64,000 nt of DNA. Origin: Hansfordia pulvinata (lineage: Eukaryota > Ascomycota > Sordariomycetes > Xylariales). Every line of letters begins with the position of its first letter. Within the stretch, counting starts at the first letter, position 1. Position numbers and translations under genes: made by a program. This document shows, piece by piece, positions 46,723 through 59,066 of the stretch. A model generated the notes under the pieces. That model had not been told where the DNA came from and ran no database searches. It saw only the letters and a list, made by a program, of their open reading frames with translations. Location of the stretch: the NCBI GenBank assembly GCA_006538405.1, contig BJKQ01000011.1, forward strand, positions 497,501 through 561,500, read 5' to 3'.

Positions 46723-47914
46723 GGTGTTTTGTTCCTGGGTAGAGATTGAGAGGCAAAGGTGAAGAGGGGGCGTGGGGGGGGGGGGGGGGGGGGTGAAGGG
46801 AGGGGGAGAACTGACTGGGTGTAGGTAGGTTCAGAAACGTAGCTTTCTCTCGGTCGATGATGGTCGTCGAGATATGATTGAGCCTTGCGGGCGACGGCGG
46901 AGCTACCTTCGACAGTATCTTACCTTGCCTTACCTTGTTCTCTCTGCAAGGGTCTGAGAGCAGGTTGGATTGGTGAGGGGGAGGGAGATGGGGAAGGGGA
47001 AGGGGAGATGGGGAAGGGGAAGGGGAAGGAAAGCCAACCTGTGAGACGCGACGCCGGCGCGAAGAAATATATATGTACCAAAGGTCCCTGCTTCAAGTAT
47101 CTTGTTGAGACTGCCAGAGTCTCAGTGGGGGCTTGGGGAAGGGGATATATACTTCGCTGCTGGAGGATGGCGCCGCGGACTTGGTGGGTTGGACCAGTCC
47201 TGCTGATGGAGCTTGTGCGTGTTTGTAGGGGATGAGGCTACTTGTTGATCTGGACAGGGCTCGTTTATATAAAAACTGCGGGAGTATGGAGAAAGACAAG
47301 GCGCATTGTCACGGCTGCGGCCAAGAAAGGCGGCGGTGAACAACGAACGTATTGGGAAGCACGACCTTCTTGCTTCTCTTCTTTGCGGTCGTCTTGTCTT
47401 TCAACTTTTCGAGGGCCGACAAGCGCGGGAGAGGGAAAGGCGCATGCTTTGTTCGGTCCACGACGCGGAATATTTAACGAAAGAGTTGGACAAAGACACA
47501 TTTACCTACCACACATGCAGACATAATCGCAACAATGCTGATACCGCCTACCAGGGCACCTAGATGGTTCTCCGAGAGTGATAATCGAGTCAAAGGCGTT
47601 GACCGACCATACTTCGCTTCGGCATAATACGGTAATGCAAAACCTCACATCACGTTTCTCGCCTGTTCTGTCTGATTCACATGACTTCACCATTCATCAT
47701 TCTGGAAAGTGGCAGCCTCTGAAATAGTTCGTGGGGTATGACGCTCTCATCATTATGCATTGATCATGAACCGCATCCATGCGGGAGCCCAGTCCGGCCA
47801 GGGCCTCTAAAGTGATGTGTGGACGCTATTGTACAACAAAACTCATCATGTGCTTGACTGATTACCATCTGATCTCCTTCACGTCCAGTCCTCTTATCGA
47901 CGGGTAGCCGTCGT
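46723..47914. promoter_or_regulatory. Promoter region of the poly-Ser gene with G20 run
   Basis: A 20-base G homopolymer at 46774-46793 sits about 55-70 bp upstream of the likely start. GGGGAAGG/GATGGGG short repeats lie at 46976-47034. No gene is seen up to the stop of the next - strand gene at 47915. Confidence 0.5.
46774..46793. repeat. G20 homopolymer
   Basis: Twenty consecutive G on the + strand, flanked by G-rich sequence on both sides; its length is probably uncertain in the assembly. Confidence 0.9.
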
Positions 47915-48471
47915 CTACTTGGACTGGGTGTAGTCGTAGGCGCGGTTGGGGACCTTGCGCTCGGCGGCGACGCCCTCGGCGCTGACGGGCTCCTGCTCCT
48001 CGGCGGCGGGGTAGTCGGCGGACTGCTTGCCGCCGCGGCCGCCCTTCTGGACGCCCTCGGGCAGGTCGGCGCCCTTCTGGCGGGCGACGTCGGCGCCGGC
48101 GCTGGCGCCGGTGCCCTCGAGCCCGGAGCGCTCCTTCTTGTGGGTGCCGTGGGCCTCCTGGCTGGTCTGGCCGCTCATGGGCTTGCCGTAGCCCGTGTCG
48201 ACCGAGGCCGAGGTGGCGCCGCCCAGGGTGTCGGCGGCGCTGGGGGCGGCGCCGGCGGGGGCGCTCTCGTCGACGTTGGAGGTGAAGGTGGCCTCGCGCG
48301 GGCGGTGCCCGGGGGGTGCGTCTCGGCGTGGAACTCGGGGACGGCGTCGTTGCCGACCAGAACGCCCGGCTTGTGGCCCTTGGTGGTCAGGGGCTCGTCG
48401 GCGGGGCGGCGGCTGCTGAACTCCTCGCCGGCCTTGCCGGTCATGGCTCCGGTGTTCTTGGTGGCGGACAT
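47915..48471 (-). CDS. Small hydrophilic fungal protein of unknown function, one frameshift as assembled
   Basis: Begins MSATKNTGAMTGKAGEEFSS, continues RRPADEPLTTKGHKPGVLVG, then NDAVPEFHAETHPPGTA. The frame changes near 48300-48302: the downstream frame carries REATFTSNVDESAPAG and DTGYGKPMSGQTSQEAHG, then RNRAYDYTQSK-like PNRAYDYTQSK at the end. One more G in the GGG at 48300-48302 (C on the coding strand) joins the two halves as HPPGTAPREAT, giving about 185 residues. It is rich in Gly, Ala, Lys and Glu with no hydrophobic core, like the LEA/stress-type or conidial hydrophilic proteins of ascomycetes. That comparison is compositional only. Confidence 0.65.
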
Positions 48472-48907
48472 TGTGTGTGTATGGGTGTCTCTGTGTGTGT
48501 GTTTGGTGGGAGGAGAGTGAGTGGGTGGTTTGAGGTGGAGAATTCGCACTGCAAGGAGGTAGTGGATGGATGGATGTGGTTGTGAGTTGATAGAGACAGA
48601 AAGGCCAACGCCAGCCTGGCAGACGGCAGACAGGACTGAAATAGGCACCCAGGTAGGCACCCAGGGACAGAACTTCTGCAAGCTTCTCTGCGCCCGTCGA
48701 AGCGAGCAGCGTCACGGCAGCGGGATGATGATGTCAAGCCAGGCGGGCAGGTGAGTGTTGGGATGGCGAGCTGCGACTCGTGGCGGGCATGACATCACCT
48801 TCCCTGGGCCGCGCCCGTTTGCAGCAGATGAGAAATCTGGGGACGGTTTCTGCCCTTGGTGGCTGGCACTGATGGCAAGCAAACTCTGCTGCTGCCAGCA
48901 GGCACGA

Positions 48908-48917
48908 GTACTCGTAC
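48908..48917. repeat. GTACTCGTAC motif copy
   Basis: Exact copy embedded in GAGTACTCGTACTC, which also contains the palindrome GAGTACTC. Confidence 0.85.
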
Positions 48918-50290
48918 TCTGGGCGGGCGGCGATCGTGTGATGAGCGACCGATGTGGTACTCGCAGGTAGCTATCGTACGCTGTCACGTTCTGTGTGGTG
49001 TCGAGATACATCCATGTGGATGAGAGGCCGGCCACAGGCGTGCCTCGTCCGGAGCTTTTGCTACGGCCTCCCGGGCGCTTGTGTCCGGATCGACACTTGG
49101 CGACACGTTTTACCAAGGCTCTCCTGCATCCATGCGTCGACTGGAAGCGCGCGTAGAAGGAAGACGGCAGATAGCCACCGCTCAGTTCCACTGTCTGCTC
49201 CACGGCCAGGCGTGCCCAAGAATACGCCGAGGATCCACGCCGAGTGTCGTCTTGCGGGACGTTGAAGCATCTGCCGCTACCGATCTAGCAGTAGCCCAGG
49301 TACGGATACGCGCTTGCTGCGTGGTTGATCACCCGTAGCGCACCCATTGACGCGCCCGTGGGTACTCAGAAAGGCAGAGCCGCATCCATGACATCATCCC
49401 CCCTTCGACTCTTATTACACCTACACTCATCGAACGAGCACACCAAGAACCCCACTGAGATTGAGTATCAGCCGCCGTGTCAACCACACTCATGGAAGCC
49501 AGCGATGAATTTACATGTCGCCATAACCTGTCCCACTCGGATATTGGGCCATGGCCCGCCCGGGTTGCTGACATTCGAGACTCGCTTCCGCTGCAGTCCG
49601 ACCGAAGCAAAGGGGGACGGGTATTGGCAGCTGCTTCTACCTGGCAACGATGTACTAAATGCAATGAAGATTGAGCACTTTCAAGTCTTTTCTGAGGTAT
49701 ATCCCAAGTTTGGAGATGAACCAGCCGATGTACACCGGAACTACCTTGTACGATCATATTGGTTCTCCCAACTCCGACTCGCGGAGGCGCCCCATGGCTG
49801 ACCTCGTCATGTGACCCTTGAGTTCTCTCCCTTCAGTAGGCCGATTACCCTCGCACAATCCCGAGGAATTTCTTCGCGACTTGCTTACTTATAACACGAA
49901 GTCGTGGCTTTTCTCTAAAAGGAGAACTGTTGAGGCATCGCCAGTAGGCTGCCCGAACGGAGAGCTCGTCGTCAAGTTGAAAGAGGCATGCGCTGGCAGC
50001 TGACTACTTTACCTACCATGTGTGTCATGTGACTGGCGAAACCAGCAGCGACTCAAGACAGAGCTTGCAGCTTGCTGGAATCTGCGCCGAAATCTACATG
50101 GGCGCATTGCACGATCACTCTGCTATCTTATCTAACAAATCAAGATGCCCTTCGAATCACGCTGCTGCGGAAGTGTCGCACACCGCGCACTCGTAGTCCG
50201 AGATGAGTGGTGAATTATTGATTGGATTGGTTGCTTGGCCAACCAGCCGCTAGAGAGAGCCGGCGCCCAAAACCCTCTACGCCAGCTCTC

Positions 50291-50300
50291 GTACTCGTAC
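50291..50300. repeat. GTACTCGTAC motif copy
   Basis: Exact copy; the degenerate form GAGTACTTGTAT lies 62 bp downstream. Confidence 0.85.
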
Positions 50301-50804
50301 ACACACAAATGCTTGATCGCTCGTGCGCTCTTGCAGGGCTGTACTCTCGTGTCGTTGCGAGTACTTGTATCTCTGGCTTTTGGCATCGGAATATGTCGAT
50401 TTCATTACATGCGACAACAATGCTGCCTGAATTTGGCCTGCATTCGAGCGCACAATGGTAACAGGCTGATTGCCCCGTCATCGTGTAGGAGTAGGCCGGT
50501 CCTCTCTTCTTCAGATGTGTGTTATGGCACGAACGATTTCACGGCTTTGAATGAGTCGAGTTTCGGCGGACGCGGACGATGAAGCTGTGTAGCTATTCTC
50601 GCGCGTTACTACCGCCGCCCGCCCTACGTGCTGCGTGATGCTGATGCTGTCTTTCCTTATACCCGTCAACGCCAAAGACGGCCATCTGTCTGCAGCGCAG
50701 GGACGAGACGTGAGTGGAATCATTGCGGGATGAGACAGACGCCGTACGAGTATGTGCACATTCACTCCCATCCTGCCGACCACACCTACGGGCATTGTCT
50801 CTTT

Positions 50805-50831
50805 CTACGAGTACTCTGTACCTACTCGTAG
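50805..50831. repeat. 9-bp inverted pair CTACGAGTA/TACTCGTAG
   Basis: Perfect 9-bp inverted repeat with a 9-nt spacer (50814-50822), both arms being half-motif copies. Confidence 0.85.
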
Positions 50832-51740
50832 TTTCTCACGTCTCCGTGTTGTCAGCATTGACCATCCCCCTCTCCCCTCTCCCCCCCACTCACACGTAGG
50901 CAGGCCATTGGTTGCTGGGCGGCACCTACATGGTATCGAGGACCCTGCAGGGCCGGACGACCAGGGTCCTAGTTGGCTTTGAGCACGGAGTACGAGCCGT
51001 TGGGAGCTGGGAAAACATTAGCGGCGTCAGCCTGGCACGACTGGGCGGCCTAGGCTGGCGTGGAAGGCGGAAGAGCCACTCATGGGTAGACGGAGAAGAC
51101 CGACGGGCGTGACGGGCAGCTGGGTCCAAGCCGGGCAGCCAGCGGACGAGAACCGGAGCGGACGAGACGGCGAGAAACGCACCCGGGACACGGCGCTCTT
51201 CAACTCGTACGGATAGTAACTGGGTCAGGTTAGACGCCCAGAAGAATGGGGCGCGGACAAAGAATAGAAACGGGCAACTGGGGTTATGGACAAAGTGGGA
51301 TGGATGGCAGCCCGCCCTGGAGCGGAGGAGGACCCGCCCGCGAGGAGGACAACACGAGGAAGGGAACAGATCTGCTGAGCAAGCCACCCCCGACCGCGTT
51401 ACAGCCGAGCACATGGCGGACAAGCGGACATGAATGCGAGGGAAACTCGACCGCTCTAGGTGGGCGAACCACTCCGAAGCGCTCCCTTGTGCGCTGAACG
51501 GCACACTGTGAGGATGTCCCATGTCGCCGACAAGAATGGAGGTACGAAACTGTGCAACTGAACACATCCTGGCGCCCCCTGATGGTATGACATGTATTAT
51601 GAGGTTCTCGGGTTGCTTCTGTCGAGCATTTCGGCTGCATTAGATGGATGCTGGATCCATGGACAGACGAACCCGAGAACCAAACCTCCCGATTCGGTAC
51701 ATGCATCCTCATCAATGGTTGCTCGCAGCATTCTGTTGCT

Positions 51741-51800
51741 GGCAGCACGACTGCAAAAGGCAGCACGACTGCAAAAGGCAGCACGACTGCAAAAGGCAGC
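51741..51800. repeat. 18-bp tandem repeat, 3.3 copies
   Basis: The unit GGCAGCACGACTGCAAAA is repeated exactly at 51741, 51759 and 51777, plus a partial fourth unit. It is non-coding. Confidence 0.95.
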
Positions 51801-52205
51801 GCCTACCTATCAATCCACCTCAGACCGAGAACGACAAGCAGATGCCGTAACAGTCCACCCATTCGCCGTCTGTTGCAATGCCCAAACGAGCCCCTGCCCA
51901 AGCGCCTGTCGCTGGTTTCGGGCGGTCGTCCAGCCAAAGCTGAGCTCCATTGGCGTGCTCGTCTCGCTTCGGGTGGTCCGCCTTCTTGTACTCTGCGCGT
52001 TCTCTATACTTACCTTCTGGTTGCTGCTGTCCGCGCGATAGGCGTGTCGGCTACTTGACCCATACGAGACCACGTACCTGCGTTCTCGTACCTAGCCAGC
52101 GGTGTCGATCCGAGTCAATCCATGTGGGCTTCCAGGTTTGGGTCGATTGTTTTTGTTTTGGCTGCACCATCGAAGCCTGGAGTCTGGAGTGCCTCAATCT
52201 GCATA

Positions 52206-52215
52206 GTACGAGTAC
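52206..52215. repeat. GTACGAGTAC motif copy
   Basis: Exact copy followed by CTACTTGACC. Confidence 0.85.
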
Positions 52216-53902
52216 CTACTTGACCTAAGTCGGCCGGCATTCTGTAGGCAGGCATGCCATGCGCGCCTTGGCTTAACGGACTCGCCTGCGACCTGCAACG
52301 ATCAAGGGAAACCACCGTCCTCCTCCACCCTTCCAATATCAACAACGAGTATTGTCACCGCCGCGCGCCCGCCCCATCGCCATCTGCCTCACTGACTTGG
52401 TCCATTGAACGCCGCTCGCCGCCAGGAGGCGTGGGAATGACGGCTAATCAAGCCCCTGTCTCACCATCGCACCGTCTCACTCCAAGACCCAAACAGCGGA
52501 TCCCAGTCCTGCTACGGAATCCCATCGCATCCCAGCCCCAGTGCCATTGCCATTGCCAGTGCCACTGACTGACTGCCTGACTGCCTGTGCTTGCCTGCGC
52601 AGCACAAGTACTCGTGCGCCCGGTACGTGTGCGAGCACCCACAGCAGTTGCCTTTGGATCGACTTGCCTGCAGCTCGGGTGGGGGACTGTCATCAGACAT
52701 ACACCCCAATTCGCCATTCCGTGCTCGGTCGGACCCAGAATAACAAGGCAATAACAGGCGGACAACGAGGCCACAGCGCCCGCAACGACCGCGACAACAA
52801 ACAGCACTGTCAGTACCCCGTGCGCTTTCCTCCATCCTTCCATCCATCCACGAAACCGAAACAATACGAGCCAGCCAACCCCAGGAGGGCTCCGGTCGGT
52901 TGTGTGCGTACTGTATCTGACCATGGCTGGCTGGCTCTGCCCTCCGTTTGCGGTCGCTTGCCCCCTGGTGCCGAGGCGCAGCACTGCCCCCGTGACAAAG
53001 GCCGATGGTTGATGGCTTTCATGGATGGACAAGACCTAACAAATCCGACTAGTAGGTGCTCTTTTACAGTTCGGTCCCCGTATAGTGCCACCCACCCAGT
53101 CCAGCCCAGCTCAGCCCAGCCCGGGCCAGTCCTGTCGCGCCCAGTCCAGCCCGCCGTCCCACCCAGCGCCCGCGGCTGCCGCAGCAACTCGTACAGGTGC
53201 GCCAGAGGCATCTCGGCCAAGGGTTCTGGTGGCGATCCTTTCCCCCACCTCGCGGCGTCGTTCGTATTCCCGTCAGGCCCAGTAACGGGCGCTTACGACG
53301 AGCACCTCTGTGTGCTGCGTGATCGCCACCCACCTGCCCAAGCTGCCTCTCTCGGCCCTCTGATCCTCGGGATTCTGGGCAGGCACTGGTAATATCGCAG
53401 CATAGCGGTTCCTGCCGTTGGAGAGACATTGCTGCATCCCCGCTCGGCGGCGCTTTCCCTGCCGCGGCCTCCTGGCTATTACTCTGAAACCCGCTGGTTC
53501 GCCGTGCCCTCGCGCCCGTCGCCCGTCGCCCGTCGCCTGTCGCTGTCGCCTGCCGCCTGCCTCGCCACCACCAACGCCTCCCGCTTGCACCACGCTGCAC
53601 CTTCCCTCGCTACGTACCACCCTCTGAAGGTATCTGTGCTTGCGCAGACAGGTACAGGTGAAAGCACTGGCTGTATTGGTCTACCTTGTCGCCGCCCGCC
53701 TCACGCCGTGTGCCCGTGCTCACCCCTCCGTACCGGGTACTGCCTGCTCCGTGGGTGGCACGCCGTGTCCGATACCTGCGACCCGCTACCCGCTACTTGA
53801 TACCTGATACCCGACCCAAAGTGGGACTGGCCCGGCCAACCCTGCTCCAGCTTGTTGCCTCGCTTCCCTCGTCTCCCCACGCCCTTTGTCTTGCCTGGCA
53901 AG

Positions 53903-56229
53903 ATGAGCCGCCGCCGGTACTCGTTCGACTCGGACCCCGGCGAGGGCGTCCCTCTCGACACCCCCAGCGAGCCTTACCAAGACATTCCCCAAACTTCACC
54001 CCGTCATCACAGCCGTACCTCTTCCTCCCATCGCCATCAACAACCTCCTCCTCCTCCCCCCAACCGCAGTACTACATCGACGACCCGAGCCCGCCAGAGC
54101 CGCCTCGTCCACACCACGCACGCCACTCCTCCAGGCCAGCCGCCACCTCCAGATCTGCCGCAAACTCTAGACCCGTCAGCACCACCAACCCTGGCGCTCA
54201 CCCAGAATCGGCTTTCCGCCAAATCCGCGAGGACAGGAGGAACAGTCGTATAAGAGATAGACCCTCCGCCGCTCCCACCGCCGCCATTTCTACTGCTGGC
54301 GCGGCGTACGCTACCAGGGACCTGGGAGACGCGCCGCCACCACCACCGCCTCCCCACCGCGAGCTGAGGGAGCCGAACCACATTGCTGCCTTCATCCAGG
54401 CGCCGCGCAGTAACATCACACCCGGCGCCGACAACTTTAGCGAAGCAGCTTCCGGCGGCATCTCCGGCCTAGCTGTCAACGTCGCAGATAGAAACGCACG
54501 CCTTTCAGGCCTCGAAGCCATGAGAGGCCAACCAGAAAACGCTGCCCACCCGGAGGCCTACCAGCGAGCTCCTACCCAGCCATCGCCCTACGACGAACCG
54601 CAGGACTACGGTTATGACCATGCTTACGACCCGCCTGTAGGCTACAGCAACGAAAACTACAACCACTCCGCCAACAACCTGGCTCCGGGCGGCCCTTATC
54701 CCTCCGGCCGCGCCACTCCTTCCAGAAGCACCAACAGCTACGCCAGCGACCCTTTTCAGGACCACCACGCCATGTACAACTCAAGGCACGACCCGAACCT
54801 GGGACAATTCAATCCCAACGACATCGCAGATGACGGTGACGATGGCCTCAACTACGGACGCTCTGCTCGGAATAGTATGCTGAGTCTGGGCAACTCGAGT
54901 GGCCGGGGCACCAACTCGGCGGCCGCCGCTGCCGGCGGCGCCGCGGGCGGGGCTGCTGCTGGCGCAGCCATGGGCGGCTTGATGGGAGGCCGTGCTCGCG
55001 ACGGTCCCAACTACGACCCCGTGTACAATGCCAGCGCGAGTCCCCCAGAGGGTGGCACTACTGAGCTGGCCGACCGAGGGGAGAAGTCAGCAGCGGCAGC
55101 CAAAGCTGCCAGTAAGAAGCGGTGGAGATGGATCATCATTGGTTTGATCGGGCTGGTCGTCATTGGCGCCATCCTCGGCGGCGTTCTCGGCGGGGTCTTG
55201 TCGCAGAACTCCAAGAACCAGAAGAGCGAAGGGGAATCGGCCGCTGATGACACCAAGAAGAACGGCGATCTCGACATTAACTCTCCTGAGATCCAGGCGC
55301 TCCTCAACAACCCTGACTACCACAAGGTCTTCCCCGGTGTGGATTACACCCCGCTCAACGTCCAGTACCCCGACTGTCTCGGCAACCCGCCTTCCCAGAA
55401 TAACATCACTCGCGATGTTGCGGTTCTTTCTCAGCTGACCAACACGATTCGCCTGTACGGCACCGACTGCAACCAGACCGAGATGACGATCCACGCCGTT
55501 AACCAGCTGAAGATGGAGGACGACATCAAGATCTGGCTGGGTGTCTGGCAGGACAACAACAAGACGACGAATTCTCGCCAGCTGAGCCAGATGTGGGACA
55601 TTTTCGACCAGTACGGCTCAAAGCCGTTCAAGGGCGTCATTGTCGCCAACGAGATTCTGTTCCGCGAGCAGATGACCATCACTCAGCTGGGCAGCCTGCT
55701 CGACAGCGTGCGCAAGAACCTGACGGAACACGGCTGGAGCCTCCCGGTGGCGACCAGTGACCTCGGTGACGATTGGACCCCCGAGCTGGCCAAGGTCAGC
55801 GACTACATCATGGCCAATATTCACCCCTTCTTTGCCGGCGTCAACGCCAAGGAGGCCGCGGGATGGGCGTACAGCTTCTGGCAGAACCAGAACAGCGCCT
55901 ACTTCAAGTCGGACAAGCAGAAGAACATCATCTCGGAGATTGGGTGGCCCGGAAAGGGCGGCACGGATTGCGGCTCTGACAAGGTGACGGACTGTCCGAA
56001 TGGCTCGGTGGCTGGGATCGACGAGCTCAACACGCTCATGGACGGGTGGGTGTGCCAGGCGCTGACCAACGGGACAGAGTACTTTTGGTTTGAGATGTTT
56101 GACGAGCCCTGGAAGATCAGCTTCAATGAGCCGGGCAAGGAGTGGGAGGACCAGTGGGGCCTGATGGACGTCAACCGCAAGCTGAAGCCGGGGGTCAAGA
56201 TCCCCGACTGTGGCGGCAAGACGGTCTGA
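53903..56229 (+). CDS. btgC: GH17 glucan 1,3-beta-glucosidase, BtgC-type membrane protein, one frameshift as assembled
   Basis: A cell-wall beta-1,3-glucan-modifying glycosidase with type II topology. The start MSRRRYSFDSDPGEGVPLDT is the characteristic BtgC N-terminus, but it is in a different frame from the rest. One more C in the C6 run at 54056-54061 joins it to QYYIDDPSPPEPPRPH and gives about 775 residues. A long disordered cytoplasmic segment (Pro/Asn/Tyr-rich) follows, then a basic KKRWRW and a TM helix IIIGLIGLVVIGAILGGVLG. The GH17 domain opens with NVQYPDCLGNPPSQNNIT and TNTIRLYGTDCNQTEM. The acid/base Glu is in VIVANEILFREQ and the nucleophile in IISEIGWPGKGG. It ends EYFWFEMFDEPWK...EWEDQWGLMDVNRKLKPGVKIP. 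The longer open frame starting at 53686 is not the real N-terminus. Confidence 0.9.
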
Positions 56230-59066
56230 GTCTTTTTCACTGTGATCGTGGATGACGAAGAGGTGCAGGGCATCTTTCGTCTGGGGAGGGCAATCAGCAT
56301 GCCGCCCGTTTGCGAATTTGTGTTTTCGGAGGAAATGAATGGCATGTTTGGTCAAGAAGAGGGCAATTGCCCAGAGCCTGTGTGGCTCCGAGGAATGCCG
56401 CGTCCAGAAGGGCGCAAGCCAAGAACTTAGAAGCGCATGATGAGAGGAAGGAGTGGTTTTCTCCCCGGCAGGACGCCAGGGGGGCTGTTTTACGGGGTTC
56501 CGGGTCGGAAGGATATTTCCTTTACCTTTTTTCCGGCAAGTAATGAGAAGGTTTCGGTAGAACTAGCGATTGCGGTACAGGACATTATAGCTGGCTTCTT
56601 TGGTAAAATATCGAATGAGGAGTCGGGAATACATAATTCACAGCCATGACGCGCACGCGCCCGCGCATTGATTTGACTGGTTGTCAGTGATGGCAGAGAT
56701 GGGTGAGGGTTTCGTATTGTCTGGTAGTCGGCAGTGGTGGCGGGGCATCCAATGTGACGATGCATGTCGCGACAGTGGGGCGCGACGCTATCGCAGCCGC
56801 TGGAGGTGAGCCGTGACGGTCGAGGTTCTTGATGACTTGCAGCTATACACCTCGACCATACTACAGGTCCATACGAGTAGGCACTACACGAGTGTATGGG
56901 TGCGTCGCTGTTTCCGAGGAGCACTGGACTTTGTGCACCTCCAACTGACGGGATGAAATTTGAGTGTGCCTAAGAGTGCTCGTAGCAATTCAGTTTCTTG
57001 CTTTTATTCTGTTCTCTTTTTTCCTTGGGCGTTTAGGTCGACAGAGGATGCTGGGCAACGTTGAAGCGCACGGGTTTGGTCGTTTGGGTAGGTAGGTAGG
57101 TGCTCTGTGCGGCCCTCGGCCTGTGCAAAGGGGGTCAGCCATTGTAGATTTTGCTGCGAGCTGCATTCCTTCTCTTTCTTCTTCTTCTTTGCCGACATGA
57201 TGTATTTTCTTGCTTTTTTTGCGTTTATTACTAGTTGGCCTGCCTATAAGATATCTGGGTAATGGTAGGGATACTGTGGTGATGGCGAAGGGAAGGGCGA
57301 GGCGAGGCGAGGCGAGGTGAGGCGAGGGCGGCGGCTGTTGTTAAGTGCGTGCAGCTCCCCACCCACACATACGCGTACTCACACTCCAGCGATCCCTGCA
57401 CTTCCCTGCCCTGTTCTGTCGCGCTACTACGCTACCTAGTACAATGATCATGGTGGTCGGCCTTGGGTCCGCGGGCCCGGGTCAGCGGATGGTGAATGTC
57501 GAATGTCTGTCTGTCTGTCCACCTATACCTGGGGTGCCTAATAACGCAGCGTATCCGTACTACCTATGTACATAAGGTGTATGTAGCTTATTGATGCGTG
57601 TAGTAAGGTGACGAATTGCGGCCCCAGATGGGGTCATAACGGATAGATTCCCTCCTTTCCCGCCTTGGCCGGCGAACCGTGAGCCTTGTGCCCGGTAACC
57701 CGTAAATCGGTGAATCCAGAGTCGAACCCGAGTGATGAGCCGGGGACTGGTGGACTGGTGCGGGCGAGTGTGCTTTGGCTCGGGCTTTCGGTGTCTGGCT
57801 TTGGGCCGAAAGCAGCCCTCGCAGCTGTTGTGATTGGTCGCATCCGGCGTGGTCGGATGCATGCCATATGTCATTAGGTATCCGCGAATATCTGTACCTA
57901 CCGTTACCTAAGTTAGGGACCTACTTGGACATTGCCCTCAGTACCTGCCACATGAGATCGAGTGCCGGACCTGCCACAGTCACGATGATGCCATAGGGCG
58001 GCCGGCGACGACGGAGTACCGGCCAGAACAGAACAGACGAGGTCAAAAAACGACGACAACGACAGCAATGGTGGTGAGACGCTGAGTCCATCGATCATGG
58101 TGACACCATCTCTGGCCGAACTTTCGTCTGGGCCAGCGCATCCCCCATCGGGAAGAGGGGGAAGAGGAAACGAAACAAAACGAATCGAGGCTGTCGCCGG
58201 AACCGCGGTAGCCCCGCGTTCGGCACGCTCGGATCGCCCGTCGACGGCCACGCTGCCGGGCCCGTTCTTGGCGCATCTGCCGGCGGCGTGCTCACCTTGA
58301 ACGTGTACAAACTCCTGTTGTCTGCGCGCTCCCATTGGCTCGTCGCCGTCGCATCTTCCAGTGAGGCCGCGCTGCGATGGTCGTTCATGTTTAGCCCCGC
58401 CAAGGAAGGCCGCATCCCGAAACTCTGGCAGTGGTGGTGGTGGTGGTGGTGGTCGCCGTCGTCCTGCCCGCCCCTCCCGTCGCCCCAAAGGCTTGGAGAG
58501 CTCTCTGCCCTGCGCTTACACAGGGCCTCCATGCCATGTCCGGTGCCAAAGAAGAAGCCCGCCCCCATCAGGGGAGCTGCTGCCCGTCAGGCGAGCCGCT
58601 GCCGTGGCAGCAGCAATCTTCATCTGCGCCGGCCTTACATCATGGCGCACCCGCGCCGCCTCCGAAGCCTCCGCGCTTGGGGAGCCCGCCGCGGATTATT
58701 CATATCCCCCCGATGCCGCCCGCCTGCGCCCCCCTCCTCTTTGCTTGATACCTTGCCTGCTGGCTTCTTTGCATTAATAATACGTGAACCCTGCAGTCTT
58801 GATTGCATCCCAGCTCGCCTCCGCCTAGGTCGGCCTTTGCCGGCTCTATTTACATTACATTATACATAGGTGCCTTTAGGGTCGTCTGTCTGCCTCTCTG
58901 TCTGTCTGCCTGTCTGTCTACCCCTCTGGCCTTGCTGGCGACTCTGATAGTCCCGGCAAGTAGACGAGTCCGTCCCGCGATATTCGAAACTCCGTTTCCG
59001 CCCATCTCACCTCACCCCACTTCATCTCACTTCATCTAACCTCACCTCGCCCTCGCCGCCGCCATC
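56230..59066. other. Intergenic region, no gene seen
   Basis: About 2.8 kb. It includes the 3' flank of the GH17 gene, GGCGA pentamer repeats at about 57298-57327 and (TGG)n at 58430-58452. A T/C-rich leader (about 58880-59060) precedes the next gene. No supportable coding sequence. Confidence 0.5.
57298..57327. repeat. (GGCGA)n pentamer repeat
   Basis: Six near-perfect pentamer units, one with a T substitution (GGTGA). Confidence 0.85.

Larger units (their letters stand above)
48472..53902. other. Long intergenic region rich in GTAC motifs, no gene seen
   Basis: About 5.4 kb between divergent starts. Exact GTACTCGTAC/GTACGAGTAC copies lie at 48908, 50291 and 52206, near copies at 50744 and 52608, and a 9-bp inverted pair at 50805-50831. 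An 18-bp tandem repeat lies at 51741-51800. The right part (53080-53700) is C-rich and precedes the GH17 gene. Frames of up to about 280 codons exist on both strands but are low-complexity or opposite-strand shadows of each other. Confidence 0.5.

Noticed and set aside
49325..49801. 158-codon + strand frame
   Set aside because: No signal, domain or intron signature; a - strand frame of similar size overlaps it.
52541..53392. 283-codon + strand frame upstream of btgC
   Set aside because: Begins in CCATTGCC-type repeats, has no domain, and likely belongs to the promoter region.
57690..57760. Possible tRNA on the - strand (GGGTTCGACTC)
   Set aside because: The T-stem has mismatches and no cloverleaf forms.
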